This document shows positions 50,696 to 59,354 of a stretch of 64,000 nt of DNA, in pieces (within the stretch, counting starts at the first letter, position 1; each line of letters begins with the position of its first letter). Below the pieces are notes generated by a model that was not told where the DNA came from, did not search any database, and was given only the letters and a program-made list of their open reading frames with translations. This stretch comes from Candidatus Zhuqueibacterota bacterium (GTDB lineage Bacteria; Zhuqueibacterota; Zhuqueibacteria; Zhuqueibacterales; Zhuqueibacteraceae): assembly GCA_022616415.1 (NCBI GenBank), contig JAKEEU010000131.1:89671-153670 (forward strand). Direction: 5' to 3'. Both the position numbers and the translations under genes were made by a program.

Positions 50696-53600
50696 TCACC
50701 GGATAATCGCAAACTTCCCGATCTTCTTCTCCCCGCCCGGGGTTTCGATCACGTAAACGTAAAGTCCGTAAGCCACTTCCTGCCGGTTTTCCGTCCAGAG
50801 ATTCCAATCTGCCGTGCCAAGCGTCGGGCTGTTGTGCTGCAAGGTTTTGATCAATTCGCCGGCAATATTGAAAATCGATATTTTGCAGTCCCCCGGCAAA
50901 TTGGTGAATTGCAGCTTCATCCGATTCGGATCCGTTTCCCACGCCGCCGAGACGATGTAGGGATTCGGCACGACGCGAATTTCATCCAACATCGCGCCCG
51001 TCACTTGTTGCTGAAGCACGAAAGGCTGCGTTGAAAATTCAAACACATCATTTGGCGAAAGCGGCTTCCACGTGGTGATTGTCAGCTCGTCTCCCGGCTG
51101 CCAGGGCGTGCTGGCTTTTTGAAAAATTGGCGGCCTGCTAATGATCACCGTATCCTGCCGGGTATTGCCGCGGCTATCCACCACTTCGGAGATGATCGTA
51201 TCCGGCGGAAACGTGACTGTGGTATCTCTGGGGAACCACGTGAACGCAATCTTCCACGTGCGCGTGCCAACGGGCACCCGGCCCAAAGGCGTGTCGCGAA
51301 ACGTCGCGTCTTCGACGAGACTAAAGACGTCGCCGCTCGACCATGCTCGCGTTGGCGGCTTGTCTTCCAAAACCAAAAGCGCGTCAACTTTTTTAGCGTT
51401 GGCAGGATCGCTGATATTGAAAACTTGAAACGGCAATGGAATGCGCGTAATCGGCTGGCCGGGCTGCAAGACATAAGCCGAGTCCGGAAAACCCGAGGCA
51501 AATCGCAAGCGATAATCGGCCGGCCTTTGCACCGCGTCTATCTCGAAGCTGAGGCGGTAATCACTCATGCCGCTCCAGCGTGCGGCGCGGAAAAACGGCT
51601 TTTCCGTGACGTTGACGATCTTCAAACGCAGGCCGTCGAAAACCGGCGAAAATTCCGGCCCGGCCAACAAACCGGTGTTCAGCGTATCCAAAATAAAACT
51701 CGAAATTCCCGAGGCGCCACCGTCGATTTGAATGATGCGATCTGAAAATTGGGGAAATTCAAATTCGCCGTCGTTGACGTCAAACACATTGAAAACCAGT
51801 TTCCGGTTTTCGCTAACGCGGGAGGAATCGACAAAATAATCGTAGACCACCAGCGTATCTTTGCGGCCAAACAGCGTATCGACCGCGACCGAATCGAGAA
51901 CCGGCTGAATTGTTCTAATCAGGCTGTCTTTGAAAACGACGCGGTAAGTGTGCCCGGTAATTGATTCCGGATCGATGAGCTGCAGTTCCATCCGCGCCTG
52001 CCCTTGTCCGGCGATCCGGTGCACGGCTTCGAGTGAAGTGTCGATTTGGGGATACGTGTAGTTCGACGGCCGCGGCTGCGGCTTGACTTTGACTATATTC
52101 GGCTCGGATTCACTGGTGCCTTTGAAATTCTCCAATGACTCCAAATCAAAATTGAAGCGCAACGGATTGCGCAGCAGATCATTTTTGAAAAAGCCGTAAT
52201 CGTAAGCGACAACCGCGTAGGTATATTCGACGCCGTCGCTGATGTCGCGATCGGTGAACGTGTGGAAAAGGCCGTCGTCGCCCTCGCCGGGATCCACCTT
52301 GTCGTTGCCGAGATAGAAATGATTGCCGACGGGGTCGAAGCCGCCGATGCCGTCGATTTTATCGCATTCCGCCACCGGCTTCCAATTGATGATGTTGCCG
52401 CGCGAATCGGTAATCGGCTCGCCCCACGAGTTGCCGCCGTCGGTGCTGCGGTAAACTCGATAGCCCTCGAAATCCTGATAACCCGTCAAAATATCGCGAT
52501 AGGTTTCGGAACGATCATCCCAGTACAAAGTGACCTGATTTTTCACCTCGCCGGTCAGCGGGTTGGTGTAAGGCGTCGCCACGGCAGAAACCTGCGGCGC
52601 TTTCGGCGGATCCGGGCCTTGATAGCGATTGTCGTACATGAGCTGCGCAATCTGCGCGTTTTGAAAAAGATCGAGCGGGTCGTCGCCCATGATGATGGCG
52701 AACGAGGCATTTACCGTATCGCCGACGGCGAGATCAAACGGTCCGGCGCTGGCAATGAAAACGCAATCCAAGCCGTTGGGGTAATCGGCGCGAAGCTGTT
52801 GCAACGAATTAAAATGCAGGCTGCGAGCTTCATTGGGATGGCCGTGCCAGAAATACCAATCTTTTTGGTCTGCCGTCAAGCCGGTGGTGTCGCCCGACAT
52901 GACGCGATACATCGCCAGCTCGGCGTTCCTGGCAATCGGCGTTTCCAAATCTCCGGCCCACGGCCCGTTGTTGGTCTCGACGGCGCGCACGCCCGGACGC
53001 GCGTACCAATCAAACCAATGCCAATCCGTCATGCCGAGCTTTTCGCCCTGGCGAACATCGAGGCGGCCGTCGCCATCCAGATCGAGATCGCGCGCCGCCG
53101 GCGGTGAATCAAGAAACTTCAGCGCGGAATACGCCAAACCTCGCTGGCCGCTGCTGTTGTCGTCGAGGTCCCAAATATAGGCGTAATTCTGCTCGGTGTT
53201 GAACGCCATCATGTCGTCGTCATTGGTGCGGCCCTCGCCCCGGCCATTGGCCAGCTTGTTGTATGAATCGACGTCGAAATAAAAACCACCGTACACATTT
53301 TCATAATCCCAACCCTTGCCATCATTATTAAAACCAGCCAGCTTATCGCTTTTGTTGGTAATCAACACCGGAAAGAAAATAATGTCTTCCGCAAAAGAGC
53401 GGCCATACGAAAATCCCGAGGCCCGCACTTCGACGCCAATGGGATAGCCCTGCCGCGGATCCACGTCGCGTGTGGCATGGCGGTCGTCAAATGCCATGTA
53501 AATATCCTGATCGGAGAAAAAATTCCCCGGCACCGGCTGGTTATAAGTGGAAGAAAACGGGTTGGGATCGACCGCCCAAGGCCCGGGCCAAAAATGCCAA

Positions 53601-54325
53601 TGCTCGGTCTCACCGGCATGAAAAGCGGCCTTCAAGCTATCGACCAGGTTTTGCTGAGTCTCGTCGAGATCGGCAAATCTTCCCACCGGGCTTAACAGCC
53701 AATTGCCGTTGCCGTCGAAGTAACCGGTCGGCCACGTAATCGGATTGTCACTGGTAGCGAGCAGCGGCGTGTTGTCATCGGCGCGCGTGAATTGGCGATA
53801 GGCTTCCCCGGCGGTCAATTCGCCGGAGTGCAGGCCGCCGCGGCCGCGGTCGCGGTGATTTTCGATCGGCATCCAATCAATATGGGTAATGTTGGAAGTG
53901 CGATCGAACCAGGTTTCGGAAACCGTCGGGCCCCATTCGACCAAGACGTTGGGATTGTCGTAAGAGGGCCGTTTTGACCACGGGCCTTCGCCGACGCCGA
54001 CCATGATTGAAACGCCGGCAAGATATTGATAGCCTTTATATAATCCTTCGGGGTTGGCCTCGACGCTGTTGAGAAAAGGATCCCAGCCGCTGAATTTGCC
54101 GATATTGTGCGTGGCCAATTTCAACTGGCCTTTGCTGAGATAAGCGCGGCCACGCTGCGCCAGCGCTTCCTCAGGTGTGTCCTGTGGTTGCGCTGTCTTG
54201 CCAAGATTGCTTTTTTGATCGCGCTGGGATTTTTTGGATTTGCGATCTTCTTTGACATCGAACGCGGTGATGGCGACGGCGGTGAATAAAAGCATGAAAA
54301 GCAGTAGAATAGATCGAACACGCAT
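50696..54325 (-). CDS. 1209-residue secreted protein with type A-like sorting domain
   Basis: Signal peptide (ILLLFMLLFTAVAITA) followed by a Lys/Gln-rich linker, then a very long domain that has no Asp-box or protease motif I know: GQLKLATHNIGKFSGWDPFLNS near residue 68, and about 400 residues with many aromatic and Asn/Asp patches. A YRDILTGYQDFEGYRVYRSTDGGNSWG segment and fibronectin/Ig-like stretches follow. C-terminal RVVPNPYIVSAAWE to KIGKFAIIR is a FlgD-like sorting domain. Function unknown. Confidence 0.75.
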   Translation of the reverse strand: MRVRSILLLFMLLFTAVAITAFDVKEDRKSKKSQRDQKSNLGKTAQPQDTPEEALAQRGRAYLSKGQLKLATHNIGKFSGWDPFLNSVEANPEGLYKGYQYLAGVSIMVGVGEGPWSKRPSYDNPNVLVEWGPTVSETWFDRTSNITHIDWMPIENHRDRGRGGLHSGELTAGEAYRQFTRADDNTPLLATSDNPITWPTGYFDGNGNWLLSPVGRFADLDETQQNLVDSLKAAFHAGETEHWHFWPGPWAVDPNPFSSTYNQPVPGNFFSDQDIYMAFDDRHATRDVDPRQGYPIGVEVRASGFSYGRSFAEDIIFFPVLITNKSDKLAGFNNDGKGWDYENVYGGFYFDVDSYNKLANGRGEGRTNDDDMMAFNTEQNYAYIWDLDDNSSGQRGLAYSALKFLDSPPAARDLDLDGDGRLDVRQGEKLGMTDWHWFDWYARPGVRAVETNNGPWAGDLETPIARNAELAMYRVMSGDTTGLTADQKDWYFWHGHPNEARSLHFNSLQQLRADYPNGLDCVFIASAGPFDLAVGDTVNASFAIIMGDDPLDLFQNAQIAQLMYDNRYQGPDPPKAPQVSAVATPYTNPLTGEVKNQVTLYWDDRSETYRDILTGYQDFEGYRVYRSTDGGNSWGEPITDSRGNIINWKPVAECDKIDGIGGFDPVGNHFYLGNDKVDPGEGDDGLFHTFTDRDISDGVEYTYAVVAYDYGFFKNDLLRNPLRFNFDLESLENFKGTSESEPNIVKVKPQPRPSNYTYPQIDTSLEAVHRIAGQGQARMELQLIDPESITGHTYRVVFKDSLIRTIQPVLDSVAVDTLFGRKDTLVVYDYFVDSSRVSENRKLVFNVFDVNDGEFEFPQFSDRIIQIDGGASGISSFILDTLNTGLLAGPEFSPVFDGLRLKIVNVTEKPFFRAARWSGMSDYRLSFEIDAVQRPADYRLRFASGFPDSAYVLQPGQPITRIPLPFQVFNISDPANAKKVDALLVLEDKPPTRAWSSGDVFSLVEDATFRDTPLGRVPVGTRTWKIAFTWFPRDTTVTFPPDTIISEVVDSRGNTRQDTVIISRPPIFQKASTPWQPGDELTITTWKPLSPNDVFEFSTQPFVLQQQVTGAMLDEIRVVPNPYIVSAAWETDPNRMKLQFTNLPGDCKISIFNIAGELIKTLQHNSPTLGTADWNLWTENRQEVAYGLYVYVIETPGGEKKIGKFAIIR

Positions 54326-54396
54326 GTCTGATTCTCAAATAGATATGGCCTACGAAGCTTGGTTTTGCTAGTTTTCATCGAGTTACTTCAGAGCGT

Positions 54397-54783
54397 TCAC
54401 GGCATCTTTGCAACACGGTCATTATGTGCCAAGCGGCGCTTTTGCCCGACGCGGCTATTTTTACGCCCGACAGTCGTCGTTCTCGTGGATGATGATTTTT
54501 TCTTTGAGGACGCCTTAAAGGTGTCGAAATCATCAAAGATCGCCTTTTTCTCCAAAGGAGTAAAGGTAAGAAATACAGCAAGACGAGTTCGATCTTTCTC
54601 ATCAAGATATTTATCAAATAAATTCCGAATCTTTTTCTGGCGTTGCATGCCATCCAGCCCTTCAAAGGATTTTGAAATTATCCACCCTCCGACAAATCCT
54701 TCACCCGCATCATCCAAAAGAATTCCTTTAGGCGAAAATTCCTTCTGTAGGGCTTTTTGAATACGCTTCATGACTGTTTCCAT
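54397..54783 (-). CDS. BolA-fold-like small protein, HEPN partner (copy 2)
   Basis: 128 residues (ATG 54783, SD GGAG; ATG 54771 gives ATGA coupling). Helix KRIQKALQKEFSP, strands ILLDDA and GGWIISKSFEGLDGMQRQ, helix KIRNLFDKYLDEKD, strand RLAVFLTFTPLEKK. The pattern 'S..FEG....R...I...L...L' closely recalls BolA, more strongly than the copy at 24504-24830. The tail is Ser/Lys/Arg-rich and may bind nucleic acid. Overlaps the HEPN gene by 16 bases. Confidence 0.5.
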   Translation of the reverse strand: METVMKRIQKALQKEFSPKGILLDDAGEGFVGGWIISKSFEGLDGMQRQKKIRNLFDKYLDEKDRTRLAVFLTFTPLEKKAIFDDFDTFKASSKKKSSSTRTTTVGRKNSRVGQKRRLAHNDRVAKMP

Positions 54784-55211
54784 TTTGCCACTCCAATTCT
54801 TATGATGGTAGCAGCCGTTTCAATAGCGAACCGGCAATTTTCTTTCAGAAAATCTCCACGAATACCTCTATCCAATTTCTTTCGCTTCAAATAACGCCGC
54901 AAGCGGCTATTGGAAGTATAGCGCAAGTCATTTCTCCACCGCCTGAGAAGATCAGACATTGCAGCACTTATCTTTTCGTATTCCGCAGGAGCGGCAATAG
55001 AGCGAAGATTGCTGGCATTCAATAGCATCGTTAAATCGTGTGCCGTATCAAATCTCGGATTCAAACGCACGATATAAGCGCGTAGCAACGATTCCACTGC
55101 GACACCGGCAGCATACAAGGCAAATGAATACTGCGCCGCTTCATAAAGTAAACTGGCATTGGTTAGTCTCTCTTGTGCTGCAATAACATAATCGGCGGCT
55201 TCGATTCGCAT
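54768..55211 (-). CDS. HEPN-domain protein (copy 2)
   Basis: 147 residues, all helical: AADYVIAAQERLTNASLLYEAAQYSFALYAAGVAVESLLRAYI, then RFDTAHDLTMLLNASN with RxxxxH, and LKENCRFAIETAATIIRIG. Typical HEPN length and motifs. Gene order (HEPN, then overlapping BolA-like protein) is the same as at 24504-25222. It is between the TonB receptor and a secreted protein gene. Confidence 0.65.
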   Translation of the reverse strand: MRIEAADYVIAAQERLTNASLLYEAAQYSFALYAAGVAVESLLRAYIVRLNPRFDTAHDLTMLLNASNLRSIAAPAEYEKISAAMSDLLRRWRNDLRYTSNSRLRRYLKRKKLDRGIRGDFLKENCRFAIETAATIIRIGVAKWKQS

Positions 55212-55240
55212 ATAGACTTCCCCTTCAATCCAGTTTATTC

Positions 55241-58213
55241 TTAGAAATCAATTTCCGTAACGAATTGCACGCTGCGGCGCGGCCCGTAGAAGCCGGGCTG
55301 GTCGTAGACCGTGGTGGAATTTTGATAATTGCGAATAAACGTGCGCGCACGTTGGCCGGGGTCATCCGGCCGGCCGGTGCGCGGATAAATGTCAATGACG
55401 TTCTTGCGGTCGAACAAATTGTCGATGAGACATCCAAACGAGTATTTCAGGCCGGCGATGCGCATGGTCTTGCTGAAGCGCAAATTGACTTGATGAATCC
55501 ACGGCAGGCGCTCGGAATTGGTTGCGCCGGGAACCTCATTGACAATCGGTGTGTACGGTGCGCCACTCTGGGCGAAGTAAACAAAGTCAAACTTCAGATT
55601 GGATAAAGGCCTGCCTCCTATCAGGGCAGGGCCTTTGCCTTCCGGTATTTTGTAACCGCCTCGAATATTGAAATCGTGGGTGCGATCATAAGGCATCAAG
55701 ATCTCGCGCTTGGGCTGCGTCTCCGGTGTATCAGTATTGCGATAGCCTTCCCAGGGATCCGCCCGATTAGCTTTGGCGACGGAGTAGGTATAACTGGCGT
55801 CGAGCCAAAGATTATCCGCCGCCCCGCGCTTCTCCAAAATCACATCGACGCCGCGAGCGCTGCCATAATCAAAATTGCGCGAGGTAGTAAAACTATAGGG
55901 GAAGCTCGGCACTCTTTCGGTGGCGCTCAGGCTGCTATACTCCTTTGACCAACCGATAAAGCTGATGGCCCAATCATCGCTGAATTGATTTTTGACGCCG
56001 AACTCGTAGGCAATGAGCTTTTCAGCAAGAATCGCGGCATTGCCAACGATCGGGCTGGGTGTTGTCACATCGGTTTGCAGCAACAGTTCGCCGTTATTGC
56101 CGTAGCGCGGCAGGTTGAGATAAACGTTGCGATAGATCGGATTCTGATAGAAGTGGCCATAACCAAACGTGAACGTGGCCCGTGATGTGATGACGTGGGA
56201 AAAACCGAGACGCGGGCTGATACGGTAACGCATCTTCGCGTCCTGAACATCACTCGGTATGCCACGCGCCGGATCGCCGCGGTCGCCGTAAATGAGATTG
56301 CCGTTCAAATCCGGTCGCAGCGGATCGACAAACGTCAACGCGCGATTGTTGTTCATATCCAGCCGAATGCCGGCATTGATGGTCATCCAGGGATATTCCA
56401 TTTTATCTTGAAGATAAATGGCTGCTTCCCATGGCCGGTAATTGTAATCCTCAAAAAAGGGCGTTTCCAGCCAAGGTAGTTGCACTTCGTCGAAAAGGAT
56501 TTCATGCTGCTTGAAATCGAAACCGGCTTGCAGTTGATGCTGCTTGGTCAACTGATTCACCACATCGAAGCGGCCTTCGTAAGTTTCGGAGAAGGAGCGA
56601 TGAAAGTATCGATCCGCGCCGCTCTCGGCAAACGTGAAATAAGGCGGATAGCCGGATGGCGTGGTATATTGGAAGGGCAGCAAGTTTTCATTCCACAACG
56701 GAAAGCTGTTGAGATCTGGCCGGCTGTTGGGATCGCGCGAATCGGTCGGCGCCTGTGAAACATCGGTGCGGATCAAGCGCGGATTATCTTCCACTTCATC
56801 GGGATAACCGTCGCCGTCGCTATCCGGCGGCACCGCGCGAAAGTTGCGGCGGTTGTTATCGTTCGGATTGTAACCCAATTTTGATTCCAGCCAATCCGGA
56901 AAGCCATCGCCGTCGCCGTCCAAATTGTGCGAGCGAATACGCATCTGTTGCCAAAAACGCGCCAGACGCAAGGTGTAGTAAGTTCGTGGCGAGAGCTGGT
57001 GGGTCCATTCCAACGCTTGACGATCGGAAGTTTTGCGATTGAAATTCTTGCTCCGGTCGTAAAAACGATAAACATCATTGTAAACCTGAAACTCCGAATT
57101 CACCCACCAACCGGAGAGCGCCAGTTTCATCGTACTGCCAAATTTGAACGTGAGCTTGCCGAAAATGTCATCGGTGTTATCGAAGCCGAAAGCCATCCAG
57201 CCTGGCGTGAGATCTTTGGGATCGGCGTGGTTAAGCGGATCGTCCGGGTTGTAGACGTCGTCATCAAACTCCAATGTGCGATATCGGCTTCGCGTTCGTT
57301 GGCCGGAAACAAAAAAAGCCGCACGCTTTTTCAGCAACGGCAGTGGGCCACTGAATGACCCGGCAGCATCTTTATATCCCTCCAAATGGCTGGGCAAAAA
57401 GAAGTCGTTGGATTTGAGCCATTTCCCGCCCACCTGGCTGGTGCCAAAGTGGAGGGTGCCGTTGTAACGCTCAAAATTCCCGGTGCGCGTCACGGTATTC
57501 ACCACTGAAGAAAGCGCATCGCCATATTCCGCATTGAACACGCCGGTTTCCTGGGTGACTTCTTCCGCGGCGTATTTGTTCAAGCGCGTGCCTTTGCCGA
57601 TGCCGCCGTACAGCGGATTGCGAATATACATGCCGTCGATCATGTAAGAAATTTCGCCGCTGCGGCCGCCGCGCACGTGAATTTGCTCCAAGCCGCGATC
57701 TTCCCAACCTGGAATGCCATAACTGGCATATTTGACTTGTACCACGCCCGAGGTCAGCGTGAGCAGCTCGGTCAAATCACGCACGGGCGTGGAGCGAATT
57801 TGCTGTGCGTCCATCACCGTTTTCTTGACGGTCACGTCGCGCTCCACCATGGGCCGTTCGGCCACGATTTCCACAGCCGGCCCGGCAATCGCTTCCGGCA
57901 CGAGCCCAAAATTGACACGTGTGGTCAAATCGATGGTCACCCGCACCTCGGTCTTTTCGACTTGTTGATAGCCGATCATGCTCGCAATCACGGTGTAGGT
58001 GCCCACTGGCACGTTGATGATAAAAAAATCGCCGTCGGCATCGGTTACCGCGCCCATCGTGGTGTTTTTTAAAAAAACATTGACCCCGAGCAACGGCTGC
58101 TTGGTTTCGGCGTCAATCACCGTGCCGGCGACTTTGCCGACGGTGCCGGCGAGGAGATAGAAAGGTAAAGCGGCGCTCACTGTAAAGAAGGCGGCAAAGA
58201 AGAGCTTTCTCAT
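55241..58213 (-). CDS. TonB-dependent receptor with carboxypeptidase-like domain and a TSP3-like insert
   Basis: 990 residues. Leader; residues about 23-105 form the carboxypeptidase regulatory-like domain (GKVAGTVIDAETKQPLLGVNVFLKNTTMGAVTDADGDF). Plug domain: MDAQQIRSTPVRDLTELLTLTSGVV and IDGMYIRNPLYGGI. Barrel strands end in QFVTEIDF. Inside the barrel region (residues about 425-480) are acidic calcium-type repeats DGDGDGFPDWLESKLGYNPND and DSDGDGYPDEVEDNP, like thrombospondin type 3/dockerin loops. ATG 58213. Confidence 0.9.
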   Translation of the reverse strand: MRKLFFAAFFTVSAALPFYLLAGTVGKVAGTVIDAETKQPLLGVNVFLKNTTMGAVTDADGDFFIINVPVGTYTVIASMIGYQQVEKTEVRVTIDLTTRVNFGLVPEAIAGPAVEIVAERPMVERDVTVKKTVMDAQQIRSTPVRDLTELLTLTSGVVQVKYASYGIPGWEDRGLEQIHVRGGRSGEISYMIDGMYIRNPLYGGIGKGTRLNKYAAEEVTQETGVFNAEYGDALSSVVNTVTRTGNFERYNGTLHFGTSQVGGKWLKSNDFFLPSHLEGYKDAAGSFSGPLPLLKKRAAFFVSGQRTRSRYRTLEFDDDVYNPDDPLNHADPKDLTPGWMAFGFDNTDDIFGKLTFKFGSTMKLALSGWWVNSEFQVYNDVYRFYDRSKNFNRKTSDRQALEWTHQLSPRTYYTLRLARFWQQMRIRSHNLDGDGDGFPDWLESKLGYNPNDNNRRNFRAVPPDSDGDGYPDEVEDNPRLIRTDVSQAPTDSRDPNSRPDLNSFPLWNENLLPFQYTTPSGYPPYFTFAESGADRYFHRSFSETYEGRFDVVNQLTKQHQLQAGFDFKQHEILFDEVQLPWLETPFFEDYNYRPWEAAIYLQDKMEYPWMTINAGIRLDMNNNRALTFVDPLRPDLNGNLIYGDRGDPARGIPSDVQDAKMRYRISPRLGFSHVITSRATFTFGYGHFYQNPIYRNVYLNLPRYGNNGELLLQTDVTTPSPIVGNAAILAEKLIAYEFGVKNQFSDDWAISFIGWSKEYSSLSATERVPSFPYSFTTSRNFDYGSARGVDVILEKRGAADNLWLDASYTYSVAKANRADPWEGYRNTDTPETQPKREILMPYDRTHDFNIRGGYKIPEGKGPALIGGRPLSNLKFDFVYFAQSGAPYTPIVNEVPGATNSERLPWIHQVNLRFSKTMRIAGLKYSFGCLIDNLFDRKNVIDIYPRTGRPDDPGQRARTFIRNYQNSTTVYDQPGFYGPRRSVQFVTEIDF

Positions 58214-58240
58214 TTCGATACCTATTTGTATTGCATCAGG

Positions 58241-58720
58241 CTAAGGGACTTTCTGTTGGAGCTCAATTTCTTCCGGATCAAAGATGGAAAATTTTTCCAA
58301 TTTAATAATCGTGTTAAAAGTTTTATCGCTGGAAACCACCTTATCAACGGTAACTTTATTCCGCAAAAAGAGGCATACTGCAAGCTGAAGGGAATCCAAG
58401 GTGCGCAAGGAATACTGTTTGCCATATTTGCGCAATAGCATTCGAGCCCGGTCGAAATAAGAAGATTGAAATTTTATGACACGCCACTTTCTTAGTCTTA
58501 TGTCTTCCCCAAAACGTCGATATACTCGATCAAAATCTTGCGTGCCAATAATTTTCATACGAAGCTTTTTGGTAAAAATGGAAACGACTTCCAGGGTCGA
58601 AAGACGAGAAATATAATGAACGGCATCATGAGTGTTAAAAAGTTGAAGAGCGATGGCCGTGCCAATTTCCGGATGATATATCTTGGCGATGCCGTTAGAA
58701 TCCCAGAAATAAACGGCCAT
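58241..58720 (-). CDS. PIN-domain toxin (VapC-like)
   Basis: 159 residues: YFWDSNGIAKIYHPEIG, conserved Glu near LSTLEVV, and RTLDSLQLAVC with SSDKTF, the acidic residues of PIN RNases. Its ATG overlaps the upstream antitoxin-like stop (TAATG). Confidence 0.75.
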   Translation of the reverse strand: MAVYFWDSNGIAKIYHPEIGTAIALQLFNTHDAVHYISRLSTLEVVSIFTKKLRMKIIGTQDFDRVYRRFGEDIRLRKWRVIKFQSSYFDRARMLLRKYGKQYSLRTLDSLQLAVCLFLRNKVTVDKVVSSDKTFNTIIKLEKFSIFDPEEIELQQKVP

Positions 58721-59061
58721 TATCGTTCCCCTCGTTCAGCAATAAAGTCGGCCGTAAGCGACCCCGGAATTTTCGCAAGAGCGCGATGCACCTGCTGCAG
58801 TGTAGGGACATTTTTCCCGGCAATTTTTGCAGCCGCCCGGTGGAATTCTTCATCTATCCAGTCTTCACCATTGCCGGTTTCAGAATGCTTAAGCAAATCC
58901 TGGACAACTACAGAGAGTGTGCGCAGTGCTTCCGGTGGAAGCTGGGCCAAGCTTACGGCAATGTGATGAACGTTTTGGCGCCGTAGAGTCGCTTTTTTTG
59001 CCGCTTTCTTTTTCTTGGCGTATGTTGGTTTTAATACCGCCTGAATTGATTTTTTAGGCAT
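58720..59061 (-). CDS. probable antitoxin partner of PIN toxin
   Basis: 113 residues: basic N-terminal tail KKKKAAKKATLRRQ, then helices NVHHIAVSLAQLPPEALRTLSVVVQDLL and WIDEEFHRAAAKIAGKN. The 'LPPEAL..L..FV.DLL' helix resembles small antitoxins. Same order as the pair at 8934-9574 (antitoxin then PIN). Confidence 0.55.
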   Translation of the reverse strand: MPKKSIQAVLKPTYAKKKKAAKKATLRRQNVHHIAVSLAQLPPEALRTLSVVVQDLLKHSETGNGEDWIDEEFHRAAAKIAGKNVPTLQQVHRALAKIPGSLTADFIAERGER

Positions 59062-59113
59062 GACATCATGCTCCTATCTTTTAAACTGCGATTGAAACCG
59101 CAAACTCAAAGCC

Positions 59114-59171
59114 GAAGTCGCCTAAAAGCAACCCGTCATCAAATGAATAGCAGTCACCTTTAGGCGACTTC
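59114..59171. repeat. perfect 13-bp inverted repeat GAAGTCGCCTAAA
   Basis: Arms 59114-59126 and 59159-59171 are exact complements. Contains the CGCCTNAAGGCG-like word seen at 38973-39115. Located upstream of the antitoxin gene. Confidence 0.7.
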
Positions 59172-59218
59172 AGCTCTCGGCCTGAGAATTTATTGAGATT
59201 TGCAAAAGTAAAAGGAAA

Positions 59219-59297
59219 ATGTCATGCTGGAAGCATCTTGTTTGTTATCCAGCACAGTGCGCGATTGGAACAGGATCCCGCCGCGGCGGGATGACAT
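59219..59297. repeat. ATGTCATGC...GGGATGACAT element (copy 2)
   Basis: Related to 46850-46946, sharing GTCATGC, GCATCTT, AGCACAGTGC, GATCCC and GGGATGACAT. Extra GC-rich CCGCCGCGGCGGG interior hairpin. Two related elements 12.4 kb apart indicates a dispersed family. Confidence 0.7.
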
Positions 59298-59354
59298 CCA
59301 AGCATGGGGCTCGCACCGTCTCCAATTATTAATGCAAAGCTCAACATTCTCAGG

